The notes under the pieces: generated by a model
The model's input: only the letters and a program-made list of their open reading frames with translations
What the model was told of the DNA's origin: nothing
Databases searched by the model: none
Assembly: GCF_000014965.1 (NCBI RefSeq)
Contig: NC_008554.1
Span: 2,406,001-2,470,000 of the forward strand
Direction: 5' to 3'
Source of the DNA: Syntrophobacter fumaroxidans MPOB
Lineage (GTDB): Bacteria > Desulfobacterota > Syntrophobacteria > Syntrophobacterales > Syntrophobacteraceae
Length of the DNA: 64,000 nucleotides
Part shown: positions 52,974 through 61,467 of the stretch, in pieces
Layout of the letters: each line of letters starts with the position of its first letter
Numbering within the stretch: position 1 is the stretch's first letter
Made by a program: the position numbers and the translations under genes

Positions 52974-53483
52974 ATGAAAGCGCTTCGATCCAGGAACAGC
53001 TTGTGGTCGCTCATGGTTCTTCTTCTTGCGATGGCTTTTCTTGCGGGCATTCGGGGAACGACAGCCGCGGCTCAGGCGAAGCGGCTGGACAGCAAGGCTG
53101 TCAACCCGGTCACGATCGGCAGGGACGGGCCGCAGAGCGGTCGGTTCACGGCCAATGAATTGAACGTCGAATACAAGTATGTGTTCTCGGGGAGCAACAT
53201 GCAGCTGTCGGGGAGCGTCCGGTTCGCCAGTCCCATCGCGGCCAACTATTCGGTCGTGAGGACATTCGAGCTCGGCCTCATCCTTGCCGACGCTCAGGGC
53301 AACGTGCTGCACCGGCAGATGCTCACAACCTCCTATGACAACAACGTCAATGACGCGATCCCGTTCACGCACACCGTCCTGGTGCCGCCGCAGGCGACGG
53401 TGATGGTGTTCTCGTACAGCGGTCAGGCCTACGGCCCGGGATCTTCGCCCACCAATTTCTGGCTCGATCCCGTCACAAAATAG
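52974..53483 (+). CDS. Hypothetical exported protein
   Basis: 169 aa from ATG 52974 with GGAGGGATG upstream; the frame extends further but without ribosome site. A signal peptide is clear (SLWSLMVLLLAMAFLAGI, then cleavage near TTAAAQA). The mature part of about 135 residues alternates hydrophobic and polar residues as in a beta-sandwich (YKYVFSGSNMQLSGSVRF, LGLILADAQGNVLHR, ATVMVFSYSGQAYG). No Cys. I do not recognise a family. It is flanked by repeat elements on both sides (52808-52889 and 53616-54051) and stands alone. Confidence 0.72.
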   Translation: MKALRSRNSLWSLMVLLLAMAFLAGIRGTTAAAQAKRLDSKAVNPVTIGRDGPQSGRFTANELNVEYKYVFSGSNMQLSGSVRFASPIAANYSVVRTFELGLILADAQGNVLHRQMLTTSYDNNVNDAIPFTHTVLVPPQATVMVFSYSGQAYGPGSSPTNFWLDPVTK

Positions 53484-53615
53484 CCACCGACCCGAACGAT
53501 TCGCTTCACAAGCCTTTTTGCCGTCGGGCACGGCCCCCCGTGCCGGGCGGCAGGCTGAGACCGCACAAATTCAGGAAGGGCGGGCGCGAGTTCAGGCCTC
53601 CCCCTGGTAACGAGG

Positions 53616-54051
53616 TGCGTTCAAGATGACACAACACCTGCCCGTCGGGAGGTGTGACGCGGGCGTGTCCCCGCCCCTTGTACGGACCGATGTGCCCGTC
53701 AGACGCGGCCGGTGGTGACGCAGGCGGGGATAAACCCCGGGGACCGTGCGGATCCGTAGGGTGGGCACGGTTCCTCCGTGCCCACGATCAGGCCGGGCCT
53801 CGTGCATCCGCACTCCTCATCAACGCTGCGAAAGCGTACGGCCACCAGCCTCTTCAATGGGGGCGTTCCACACGTCGGCTCCTGATCGTTGACGGCACCG
53901 AGCGCTGGGGCAAGGATATCGGAACCGTGGGCTGCGCTATCGCGCATCCCACCCTACTGAACAACACAGTTGCTACGGACCGATATGCCCGTCAAACGTA
54001 GCAAGGGGCGGGCTTTATGCCCGCCCGCCCAATGCACCCATCTTGAACGCA
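53616..54051. mobile_element. MITE-like element B with perfect 13-bp inverted ends
   Basis: TGCGTTCAAGATG (53616-53628) and CATCTTGAACGCA (54039-54051) are exact inverted repeats bounding 436 bp. Inside are several hairpins (GTGGGCACGG...CCGTGCCCAC near 53760-53785; GGGCGGGC...GCCCGCCC near 54006-54028) and a direct repeat of about 26 nt (CGGACCGATGTGCCCGTCAG near 53684; CGGACCGATATGCCCGTCAA near 53976). No transposase. Confidence 0.65.
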
Positions 54052-54120
54052 ATTATCCATGCCCCCTGCGACACCCGCGAAGCATGAAAACAGGCTCCCG
54101 AGGGAGTCTATTTTCTAGGT
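54050..54120 (-). repeat. Interspersed repeat R, copy 2
   Basis: Reverse-complement copy of 33060-33130. The inner hairpin is CTCCC-TC-GGGAG here against TTCAC-GG-GTGAA in copy 1, two compensatory pair changes. It directly abuts the right end of element B, as copy 1 abuts element A. Confidence 0.85.
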
Positions 54121-54192
54121 AATTCCCCATGGCGCCCGCGACACCCGCGAAGCATGAAAACAGGCTCACCCCGGGAATCTACTTTCTGGGTA
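54121..54192 (-). repeat. Interspersed repeat R, copy 3 (tandem)
   Basis: Follows copy 2 with a period of about 70 nt. The core GCGACACCCGCGAAGCATGA and following AAACAGG are unchanged; both flanks and the inner hairpin have drifted (CCCCATGGCGCC, CTTTCTGGG). Confidence 0.8.
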
Positions 54193-54218
54193 AAACTGTA
54201 TGAGAATGCTTCCGGGCG

Positions 54219-55073
54219 TCAAGGGGAAGACCCGTCCCGAGCCGCCAGCCGCAGCAGCAGGTTTCCGGCAACGGCACGGCGGTATGCGGCATCGGCGCGC
54301 ACGTCACTTATGGGGGAAACGATTTTCCCGACTTCCGCTGCAGCCTCCCTCATCCGCTCCGCGGTGAGCTCTTTGCCAATCAGCATTCGTTCGATCTCCC
54401 GGGACCTCACGACCGTCGGGCCGACGCTTCCCCACGCCAGGGCGGCGTCCTCGACCACGCCCCCCGAGGAGACGCGCAGCATTGCGGCGAGGCTCACGGC
54501 CGAGCAGCAAAGCCCCTTGCGCTGCCCGACCTTTTCATAATGGAACAAGTTGAACATCCGAGGCTTTCTGATGCGAACGGCGGCCAGGATTTCGTTCTCG
54601 CCGAGGACCGTCTGCCCGGGCCCTTTGATGAAGTCCTTCAGGGCCACGATTCGACTTCCGGTCCCGCCGCGCAGCTCCAGTTCCGCATCGAGCACATAGA
54701 GCGGCGGGAGGGTGTCGCCCGCGGGGGAGGCCGTGCACACATTTCCGCCGATGGTCCCCATGTTCCGGATGAGCCGCGACCCCAGCACTTCAACCGCCCG
54801 GACCAGGACCGGCAGGTGTTCGGTCGCCACGGGATCGGCCAGGAGCCGGGTGTGCGTGACGCAGGCGCCGATACGCACCACCTCCCCGTGTTCGCTCACC
54901 GCGTCAAGCTCCGCTATTCTTTCGAGACAGACCAGGCAGGGCGGCACGGCTTCGAGGCCGCTTCGCATTTTCACCAGAAGGTCCGTGCCCCCGGCATAGA
55001 CCCGCGCCCCGGGGTGCGTTTCCAGGATCCGCCGGAGCTCCTCCATCGATTCGGGTATCAGGACGTTCGTCAT
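54219..55073 (-). CDS. Molybdenum hydroxylase FAD-binding subunit
   Basis: 284 aa from ATG 55073, which overlaps the stop of the 2Fe-2S subunit gene by 4 bp. ARVYAGGTDLLVKMRSG (about 23-39) and the internal MGTIGGNVCTASPAGDTLPP (about 99-118) are the two FAD-binding motifs of the xanthine dehydrogenase/CO dehydrogenase medium subunit. The subunit passes electrons from the [2Fe-2S] centres to an acceptor such as NAD. It is the last gene of the seven-gene operon. Confidence 0.9.
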   Translation of the reverse strand: MTNVLIPESMEELRRILETHPGARVYAGGTDLLVKMRSGLEAVPPCLVCLERIAELDAVSEHGEVVRIGACVTHTRLLADPVATEHLPVLVRAVEVLGSRLIRNMGTIGGNVCTASPAGDTLPPLYVLDAELELRGGTGSRIVALKDFIKGPGQTVLGENEILAAVRIRKPRMFNLFHYEKVGQRKGLCCSAVSLAAMLRVSSGGVVEDAALAWGSVGPTVVRSREIERMLIGKELTAERMREAAAEVGKIVSPISDVRADAAYRRAVAGNLLLRLAARDGSSP

Positions 55074-55546
55074 CGCCGGTCCCCATTCGCGAGTTTCAGG
55101 GCGGCCGCTTCCACCGCATCCACGATCTTGACGTAACCGGTGCACCGACAGATGTTACCGCTCAACCCTTCCCGGATTTGCTCCCGGCTGGGACGCGGCT
55201 GCCGGGCAAGCAGGCTGACGGCCGCGAGCACCATTCCCGGCGTGCAGAATCCGCACTGTACGGCTCCGTGTTCCATGAAGGCCTCCTGCACGGCATGAAG
55301 CCGATCATTGCGGGACAGGCCCTCGATGGTGACGACCTCCCTGCCGTGCAGCTGAGCCGCCAGCATCAGGCACGACAACCGGCAATCACCGTCGACCAGG
55401 ATGGTACACCCACCGCACTCTCCCGATCCGCAGCATTCCTTGGTTCCCGTCAGCCCGAAATCCTCCCGCAGCAGGTCGACCACTCTGCGGTCCGGACGGA
55501 CCTCGATTTCAACGCTCTCACCGTTGAGGACAAACCTGAGCTTCAA
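55070..55546 (-). CDS. Molybdenum hydroxylase [2Fe-2S] subunit
   Basis: 158 aa from TTG 55546, chosen because a GGAGGGGG ribosome site lies 5-6 nt before it; ATG 55573 has none. Plant-type cluster: CCGSGECGGCTILVDGDCRLSC (Cys about 38, 43, 46, 58; written in part). Second cluster: CGFCTPGMVL and CRCTGY (about 98-135). Both clusters are complete. The subunit relays electrons from molybdopterin to FAD. 49 bp downstream of the molybdenum subunit gene. Confidence 0.92.
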   Translation of the reverse strand: MKLRFVLNGESVEIEVRPDRRVVDLLREDFGLTGTKECCGSGECGGCTILVDGDCRLSCLMLAAQLHGREVVTIEGLSRNDRLHAVQEAFMEHGAVQCGFCTPGMVLAAVSLLARQPRPSREQIREGLSGNICRCTGYVKIVDAVEAAALKLANGDRR

Positions 55547-55595
55547 CTCGACCCCCCTCCCCGCATCGCACACCCGTGTCGCGTCACCGGAGCTT

Positions 55596-57899
55596 TCACG
55601 TCACCGGCTGTGCCGGTCCCTCTTCCATGGCGCGCAAAATGCGTGACGCCGTCAGGGGCGAGCGCGTCAGGCGTCGCCCCAGGGCGTCGTTCACGGCATT
55701 TGCCACGGCCGGCAGCGGCCCGTTCGTTCCCACTTCACCGATCCCTTTCATGCCGAACGGTCCCGTGTGTTCAAACGTCTCGGCCGCCACGGAAATGATT
55801 TCCGGAACATCCAGGGCGGTCGGCAGGATGTAATCGGCGAAACCGGCATTCAGAATCGCGCCCCGGTCCAAAAGAAGCTGTTCGGTGAGGGCATAGCCGA
55901 GCCCCTGGGCGACGCTCCCGTGAACCTGCTGTTCGAAGCCCTGCGGATTGATCACTTTTCCCCCGTCCGTTACGGCCAGGTATTCGGTGACTTCGATCCG
56001 GCCGGTCAACTCGTCCACTTCCACGCGGGCGAGGTGAGCGGCATAGGCGAAGAACACGTGCGGGAAGCCGATGGCAAACTCCTTCCCGGTATCCGGCACA
56101 TCGTGCGCCACGGGCATGATGAACTGCCCGACACTCGCCCGGTCCGCCTCGGGCAGCATCCGGGCCAGCAACTCGAACGAGGCCTCCCGCCCCGACGGAA
56201 GATGCCGCACTCTTCCCGGCAGCAGGGCCAGTCCTTTCTCTTCGTCCAGCATGAGCACCAGCGCCGCCCGGTGAAACAGCTTCTCCTTCAAGGCGTTACA
56301 GGCTTGGACGAGGGCATTGCCGAAGGTGTAGGTGGTTCGGCCTGCCGACGAGGAGCCCGAAGGATGCGTCCGGTCGGTGTCCGGCAGTATCAGTTCCAGG
56401 CGGGAAGCGTCCTGGCAGAGGATTTCCCCGGCAATCTGAACGAACGCCGCGGAGTTCCCCTGTCCCATGTCCGAAACGCCGCAGTAGATCCGGATTCTGC
56501 CGTCGAGAGTCAGTTCCAGCCTGGCGATGGCGGAATCGGGGAGCCCGCGCCCGTAGCCCATGGCATTGAAAACCGCTGCAAGACCTACGCCCCGGCGCTT
56601 GAAGGGCGGAGCCGCCCGCTTCCAATCCCGCCGTTCCAGCCAGAACGGGTGGCGGCTCAACGTCTCGAGGCACGCACCAATCCCCGTGGAATGGACCATC
56701 GTCACCCCCGCGCAGTTCTCGTCCCCGCGTCGAAGGGCATTTTTCCTCCGAAATTCCAGGGGATCCAGGTTCAGCTTTGCGGCGAGCATGTCCATCACGC
56801 TCTCTACGGCGAAGGCCGTCTGGCATACCCCGAATCCGCGCATGGCGCCTGCGATGGGATTGTTCGTGTACACGCACCACCCTTTCACCCGGACGTTGGG
56901 AATGCGATAGGGCCCCCCGGCATGCTCCATCCCGAGTTCCATGACCTCTGCGCCGAGATGCGCGTAGGCCCCGGTGTCGTAGTAGAGGTCGCATTCGAGC
57001 GCGTGCAGGGTTCCGTCCCGTTTCGCCCCGACGCGGTAATGCATTTTCACGGCGTGGCGCTTGTACCCGGCGATGAAGCTTTCCTCCCTCTCCCACGTCA
57101 TCCTGACCGGACGCCCCCCCGCGTGCATGGCCGCCAGGGCGAGCAGGCACTGCACGGTGGCGCCGTCCTTTCCGCCAAATCCCCCGCCGAGGTAGGGACT
57201 GATAATCCGGATCGAGAACGGATCGAGCCCCAGGGCGTGAGCGATCTCGAAACGGTCTCTGAACGGCGCCTGGGTCGAGACGGTCATGACGAGCTTTCCG
57301 TCGGCTTCCCGGTGCGCGATCCCGTTCTGGGTTTCCAGGAAAGCGTGTTCCTGGAAGGGGACTTCGAACGTTTCCTCCACGACCGCGTCGCACTCCCCGA
57401 AGGCACCGCCCGCATCGCCTTTTTCTATGACGGCCCGCAGCAGAACGTTCCCACTGTCGTGGATCGCGGGCGCATCGGGTCTCAACGCTTCCTCGGGGCT
57501 GTGCACGGAAGGGAGCGGCTCGATGTCCGGCACGACCAGGGCGAGAGCCTTCGCCAGCGTTTCCCGGTCCTCGGCCAGAACCAGCGCCACCGGATCGCCG
57601 CAGTGCCTGACGCGGTCCACGGCCAGAACGGGCTGGTCCTTGTGGACGATCCCCTGGCGGTTGGTCCCCGGAACGTCGGAGGCCGTAAGGACGCACAGGA
57701 CCCCCGGAAGCGCTCTCGCCTCCTCCACATGGACGGTCCTCAGCCTTCCGTGAGGTACTCCGGCCCGCCTCACCCCGGCCCAGAGCATGTTTTCCGGGGT
57801 GTGGTCGATCGCATACTTCTCTTCGCCGGTGACTTTCGCGGCGGCGTCAACCCGTGGAACCGGGCATCCGATCTCCAGCGTCCCGTGGCGCAACGTCAT
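55596..57899 (-). CDS. Molybdenum hydroxylase, molybdopterin-binding large subunit (xanthine dehydrogenase family)
   Basis: 767 aa from ATG 57899, which overlaps the MFS stop by 4 bp. The large-subunit motifs are in order: EKYAIDH, SPYLGGGFGGKDG (about 223), IAGAMRGFGVCQTAFAVES (about 330), SDMGQGNSAAFVQIAGEIL (about 445) and the catalytic Glu region GMKGIGEVGTNGPLPAVANA (about 720). The GAMRGFG loop is of the xanthine/aldehyde oxidoreductase kind and lacks the Cys loop of CO dehydrogenase, so the substrate is probably an N-heterocycle or aldehyde. Substrate not determined. The operon includes a transporter and an aminotransferase-like gene. Confidence 0.9.
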   Translation of the reverse strand: MTLRHGTLEIGCPVPRVDAAAKVTGEEKYAIDHTPENMLWAGVRRAGVPHGRLRTVHVEEARALPGVLCVLTASDVPGTNRQGIVHKDQPVLAVDRVRHCGDPVALVLAEDRETLAKALALVVPDIEPLPSVHSPEEALRPDAPAIHDSGNVLLRAVIEKGDAGGAFGECDAVVEETFEVPFQEHAFLETQNGIAHREADGKLVMTVSTQAPFRDRFEIAHALGLDPFSIRIISPYLGGGFGGKDGATVQCLLALAAMHAGGRPVRMTWEREESFIAGYKRHAVKMHYRVGAKRDGTLHALECDLYYDTGAYAHLGAEVMELGMEHAGGPYRIPNVRVKGWCVYTNNPIAGAMRGFGVCQTAFAVESVMDMLAAKLNLDPLEFRRKNALRRGDENCAGVTMVHSTGIGACLETLSRHPFWLERRDWKRAAPPFKRRGVGLAAVFNAMGYGRGLPDSAIARLELTLDGRIRIYCGVSDMGQGNSAAFVQIAGEILCQDASRLELILPDTDRTHPSGSSSAGRTTYTFGNALVQACNALKEKLFHRAALVLMLDEEKGLALLPGRVRHLPSGREASFELLARMLPEADRASVGQFIMPVAHDVPDTGKEFAIGFPHVFFAYAAHLARVEVDELTGRIEVTEYLAVTDGGKVINPQGFEQQVHGSVAQGLGYALTEQLLLDRGAILNAGFADYILPTALDVPEIISVAAETFEHTGPFGMKGIGEVGTNGPLPAVANAVNDALGRRLTRSPLTASRILRAMEEGPAQPVT

Positions 57900-59185
57900 T
57901 CCTCCCCGGGGACGCCGCGCGCGACCGCATCGGCGCACCCCGTATCTCTCGATTCGCGTCTTGATATCCGTTCCAGCACGACGACAAGGACCAGGGCCAG
58001 GCACACGAACCCGGCGCAAACGTCGAGCAGCCGGGTCGGAGGGCAGCCCCCGGCCAGGAGCGCCCCCCCGGCGAACGGACCGAGGAAAAAACCGGCGTCC
58101 ATGGAAAAGAGCGCCAGGTTGGTGTTGACTCCCCGGAACCGCGGCGGGGATATCCTGAACATCGTCGAGTTCAGCAGGGGCAGAACAACGCCCAGGCAGA
58201 GCCCGTAGGAACCCGCAAGCACGTAGAAAGCTTCGGCGGAGGCCGCATGAGCGAAGACAAGGAAAAAACCGGCCAGCAGGGCCATGAAAACTTCGATCGC
58301 TCTGAGCTGGTTCACCCTGTCGAAATACGCCCCGCCGCAAATGCGGACAACGATCATGGCCAAAGTGTAGATCGGGAAGAAAACACCGATGTTGCCTGCA
58401 TCCATTTGCAGGGCCAGGCTTTTCATGAAGAAAAAGACGGTCGAGTGGCAAAAGTAGATGAGCAGGTTGACGGCGATGAGCAGGAGCACATCGGCTCGAC
58501 GAACATTGAGCAGAAATTCGTATGCGGCGGGCCTCCCCATGACGGCGGAATCCACGCCTTCGAGCGCGGCCCGTATTCTTTTCCCGCAGCACAGCGTCAG
58601 GATCAGCGCGGGCAGGGCAAAAAGGGAAATCCAGGCGTAGATGATCGCCTCATCGCCTGTCCGCGGCAAGAGAGCTTCGGTCACGAAAGGCATGACCGCA
58701 TAGGGAAGGAGTGTCGCGACACTGAGGATGCCGAATCCCTGGCCGCTTCTTTCCTTTGGGATGAAATGCACGATGAGGGTCAAGATGGACGACACCAGGA
58801 AGACGAAGGCGGCGCCGTGAAAGATGCGCAGTACCGCCAGGCCCGCGAGGCTTGTCGTGAAAGCGTACGCGCACAGGGCGACCGCAATCATGACCAGGGA
58901 GAATACCAATGCGCGCAGGGCGTTTCCGGCGTGCAGAAAGGCGATGGCAACAGGGCGCAGGGCAAAAGCGGCCATGGGTTCGAGCCCCAGCAGGAATCCC
59001 CTCCACTCGGCGGGGACGCCGATTCTCTCCAGGTAGCTGAAAAAACTGTAGAAGACCGCTATGTTGCAGAAGCCGAAGAAAGAAACCGCGCTCAACAGGA
59101 CAAACTCAAAGGATAGAAGCCGCTTCGGCTCCGACGTGGACCCATCCCGTTCGAGCACAGGAACGCCGGCGGCCGGGGACGTCAT
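57896..59185 (-). CDS. MFS transporter
   Basis: 429 aa, twelve hydrophobic helices in two halves. The first starts FEFVLLSAVSFFGFCNIAVF; the second half starts near VLLLIAVNLLIYFCHSTVFFF, where the frame changes from a cytoplasmic loop (CGKRIRAALEGVDS). No MFS signature identifies the substrate. It overlaps the GNAT-like gene upstream (4 bp) and the molybdenum subunit downstream (4 bp), so it is surely co-expressed with the hydroxylase and may import its substrate or export its product. Confidence 0.88.
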   Translation of the reverse strand: MTSPAAGVPVLERDGSTSEPKRLLSFEFVLLSAVSFFGFCNIAVFYSFFSYLERIGVPAEWRGFLLGLEPMAAFALRPVAIAFLHAGNALRALVFSLVMIAVALCAYAFTTSLAGLAVLRIFHGAAFVFLVSSILTLIVHFIPKERSGQGFGILSVATLLPYAVMPFVTEALLPRTGDEAIIYAWISLFALPALILTLCCGKRIRAALEGVDSAVMGRPAAYEFLLNVRRADVLLLIAVNLLIYFCHSTVFFFMKSLALQMDAGNIGVFFPIYTLAMIVVRICGGAYFDRVNQLRAIEVFMALLAGFFLVFAHAASAEAFYVLAGSYGLCLGVVLPLLNSTMFRISPPRFRGVNTNLALFSMDAGFFLGPFAGGALLAGGCPPTRLLDVCAGFVCLALVLVVVLERISRRESRDTGCADAVARGVPGEE

Positions 59186-60225
59186 TGTGTTCTTCTCCAG
59201 TCTTCGCGGACAAGCTCGAGGATCTTCGCGGCCCTCTCCGAAAACAGCCGGATGCCTTCCCAGCAGGGGTCTCCGATGATTTTCTGCATAAGCAGCGCGT
59301 CCTCATCGAACCAGCGCGGCAGGACACCCCCGAGGAAGTAGCCCCGGCCGCGCAGAGCGCTCACCGCCCGATCGATCCACGGCCGGCCGAGGCCGAGCGA
59401 AACCTGGATCACTTTGAAGCCTTGCGGGAGCACATCTTTTTCGAGCGCGTCCAGGCGGGATTCAAAGTCGCCTCCCACCCGCGCCACGGCCATCCTGGCC
59501 ACCCCCGCAAACGGAAGCATCCCGACTTCGGCCCGGCTCACCGAATCCGGCGGAATGTCCGCCTCGCCGGGGGAAAGTGTCCTCGCATCGTCGAGTCCGG
59601 CGTAGAGGAAGCGCAGCGCTTCGGCGTAGGCTTCAGGCACGCGGACCACGTGAGGCCGCGGCCTGTAGGCACGAAAGACAGCCACCGACGCCACCCTCCC
59701 GGCGGCACTCCGTTCCTTCTCATAGGCCTCGGCAGGCATGAGCGCCACTTCCAGGGCGGTTTCGACGTGGTTGAAGGTGGCGATTGTCCTTTGCATGTAT
59801 ATATGGTTGCAGACCGCTTCTCCCCAGGTTTCCTCCAGTTCCAACTCCGGGGCCAGGCGCTCGTATGCGAAAGCCAGCAGGAGCCGGTTGATTCCGGCGT
59901 TTCGATGTTCCGGCAGAACAGCCCCGGCGCCCGCCTCAAAGAGCTTCCCGTAAGGCGAGGAACGAAAGAGGGCCACATGGCCGATGATCTTGCCGACCGG
60001 TCCGCGCGCGACCACCGGGTAGTTGTCGCCCCGCTCGAGGGCCGCCGCAAGCTCGACCGGGTCGTACACGTGCCGCGCCGGGTACCCGTCGCCATAGATC
60101 GTTCTGAACAGTTCCCCGATACCGGCTCCGTCCTCCGGGCGGAAAAGGCCCACCTCCATCTTTTCGCCGGAAGGCAAAACGTGCTCCTCCGGTTCAATGC
60201 GTCGAACGCGTTCCGCGAGATTCAT
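59182..60225 (-). CDS. GNAT-like protein of unknown function
   Basis: 347 aa from ATG 60225 with GGAG about 10 nt upstream. The N-terminal part resembles an acetyltransferase fold: LFRTIYGDGYPARHVYDP (about 37-54), VVARGPVGKIIGHVALF (about 70-86), GAVLPEHRNAGINRLLLAF (about 99-117) with the acetyl-CoA-like loop. The C-terminal half (FKVIQVSLGLGRPWIDRAV, LRGRGYFLGGVLPRWFDEDA) is like the C-terminus of the larger operon gene at 61468-62781, so the two are paralogous. Function unknown. It overlaps the MFS gene by 4 bp. Confidence 0.78.
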   Translation of the reverse strand: MNLAERVRRIEPEEHVLPSGEKMEVGLFRPEDGAGIGELFRTIYGDGYPARHVYDPVELAAALERGDNYPVVARGPVGKIIGHVALFRSSPYGKLFEAGAGAVLPEHRNAGINRLLLAFAYERLAPELELEETWGEAVCNHIYMQRTIATFNHVETALEVALMPAEAYEKERSAAGRVASVAVFRAYRPRPHVVRVPEAYAEALRFLYAGLDDARTLSPGEADIPPDSVSRAEVGMLPFAGVARMAVARVGGDFESRLDALEKDVLPQGFKVIQVSLGLGRPWIDRAVSALRGRGYFLGGVLPRWFDEDALLMQKIIGDPCWEGIRLFSERAAKILELVREDWRRTQ

Positions 60226-60340
60226 CAACGGTTCTTCTCCCGTCCCCGGAACAGGGAATCGCGAGGCGCTAAGGCATCCCTCGAACCTTCGCACGCGGCC
60301 TCCGCGAGCGGACGCCCCGTGCGCTGCGCGGGACGCATTT

Positions 60341-61462
60341 TCACCCGCGTTCTCCGAGCGCTTCGGTCAATGCCTCGATGAAGCACTCCATGGCTTCATC
60401 CGTGGAAACCGTCACCCGGATCCAGTTGGGAAAACGGAACCCGGTCATGCTGCGGATCATGACGCCCCGAGTCATGAGCTTGCGATAGGCCAGACCGTCA
60501 TTCATGGGCAGTTTGAGCATGACGAAGTTCCCCTCGCCGGAAACGTACTCCAGTCCCAGCGCCCCGATTTCCCGTACGAGAAAGGACTTCCCCTTCCGCA
60601 CCAGCTCCCGCGTGCGTTCGATGTGTTCCGCGCATTCCTCGATGGCCGCCAGGGCGGCGAGTTGCGCCAGCACATTGACGGAGTAGACGACGCAGGTCCT
60701 TCGAATGACGTCGACCACTTCCATCGCCCCTGCCAGGTACCCGATGCGCAGCCCCGCCAGGGCATACATCTTGGAAAAGGTTCTGAACACGACGAGGTTG
60801 GGATATTCCGGGATCAGGTCCATGGCATTCTGGAATTCCGGATCTTCCACGAATTCCGCGTATGCTTCGTCAACGACAACAATCCGGCTCCCTGCCACGC
60901 GATCCAGGAAACCACGCAGCATACCCCTCTTCCAGATGCTCCCTGTGGGATTGTTGGGATTGCATACAAACAGGATCTTGGTGCGGTCGTCCATCGCCCG
61001 GAGCATCCCTTCCGCGTCGAATCCGAAGTCCGCGAGCGGAACGAGGTGCGCGCCGAATCCGGAAAAGGTGGCCACCCACTCGTAGACCGCAAAGGTTTTG
61101 TCCGCTGTGACGATATTGTCCCCCGCCTCGCAGAATGCCTTGATCGCAAAGGAGATGACTTCGTTGGCTCCGTTCCCGACCAGGAACTGATCCGGATGCA
61201 TGTCGAACTTTTCGGCAAGCTTCAACCGCAGGTAGTAGGCATCCCCGCTGGGATAGACGGATGCCCGCGGCGGCGGGAACTCCCGGATCACCCGCCGTGC
61301 GGCGGGAGGAGGCCCCAAGGGGTTTTCGTTGTTGTTCAAGCGAAAAAGCCGCTCGCAACCATAGAGTCTTTTCAGTTCCTCGTCGGGCTTGCTCGGGATG
61401 TAGGGTTCGAAGTTTCTGATGTATTCGGGTGTGAGCCTGTCCAGGGGAGGGAAGTTGCTCAT
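60341..61462 (-). CDS. HisC-like class I/II aminotransferase
   Basis: 373 aa. The N-terminus RLNNNENPLGPPPAA, NGANEVISF, NPNNPTGS, DEAYAEFV and the PLP-Lys motif FRTFSKMYALAGLRIGYL (about 233-250) match histidinol-phosphate aminotransferases. ASVYPSGDAYYLRLKLA is the family's substrate-side segment. Members transaminate histidinol phosphate or aromatic amino acids. It is embedded in an operon with no other his gene, which argues for another amino or keto acid. 5 bp after the RsbW-like gene; 115 bp before the GNAT-like gene. Confidence 0.85.
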   Translation of the reverse strand: MSNFPPLDRLTPEYIRNFEPYIPSKPDEELKRLYGCERLFRLNNNENPLGPPPAARRVIREFPPPRASVYPSGDAYYLRLKLAEKFDMHPDQFLVGNGANEVISFAIKAFCEAGDNIVTADKTFAVYEWVATFSGFGAHLVPLADFGFDAEGMLRAMDDRTKILFVCNPNNPTGSIWKRGMLRGFLDRVAGSRIVVVDEAYAEFVEDPEFQNAMDLIPEYPNLVVFRTFSKMYALAGLRIGYLAGAMEVVDVIRRTCVVYSVNVLAQLAALAAIEECAEHIERTRELVRKGKSFLVREIGALGLEYVSGEGNFVMLKLPMNDGLAYRKLMTRGVMIRSMTGFRFPNWIRVTVSTDEAMECFIEALTEALGERG

Positions 61463-61467
61463 GGGCG

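Larger units (their letters stand above)
53484..54218. other. 735-bp repeat cluster
   Basis: Contains element B (53616-54051) and two tandem copies of repeat R (54050-54120, 54121-54192). No gene seen; reading frames through the element have no family features. Confidence 0.6.

Noticed and set aside
53654-54001. 115-aa reading frame inside element B as a transposase or gene
   Set aside because: It runs through hairpins and direct repeats, has no family motif and no ribosome site; GC-rich DNA gives long open frames by chance.
54219-57899. Aerobic-type CO dehydrogenase (coxMSL)
   Set aside because: The large subunit has the GAMRGFG loop of xanthine/aldehyde oxidoreductases and lacks the Cys-containing active-site loop of CO dehydrogenase.
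57900-58592. N-terminal extension of the molybdenum subunit to 58592
   Set aside because: The extension lies antiframe within the MFS gene and has no domain; ATG 57899 overlaps the MFS stop by 4 bp as in its neighbours.
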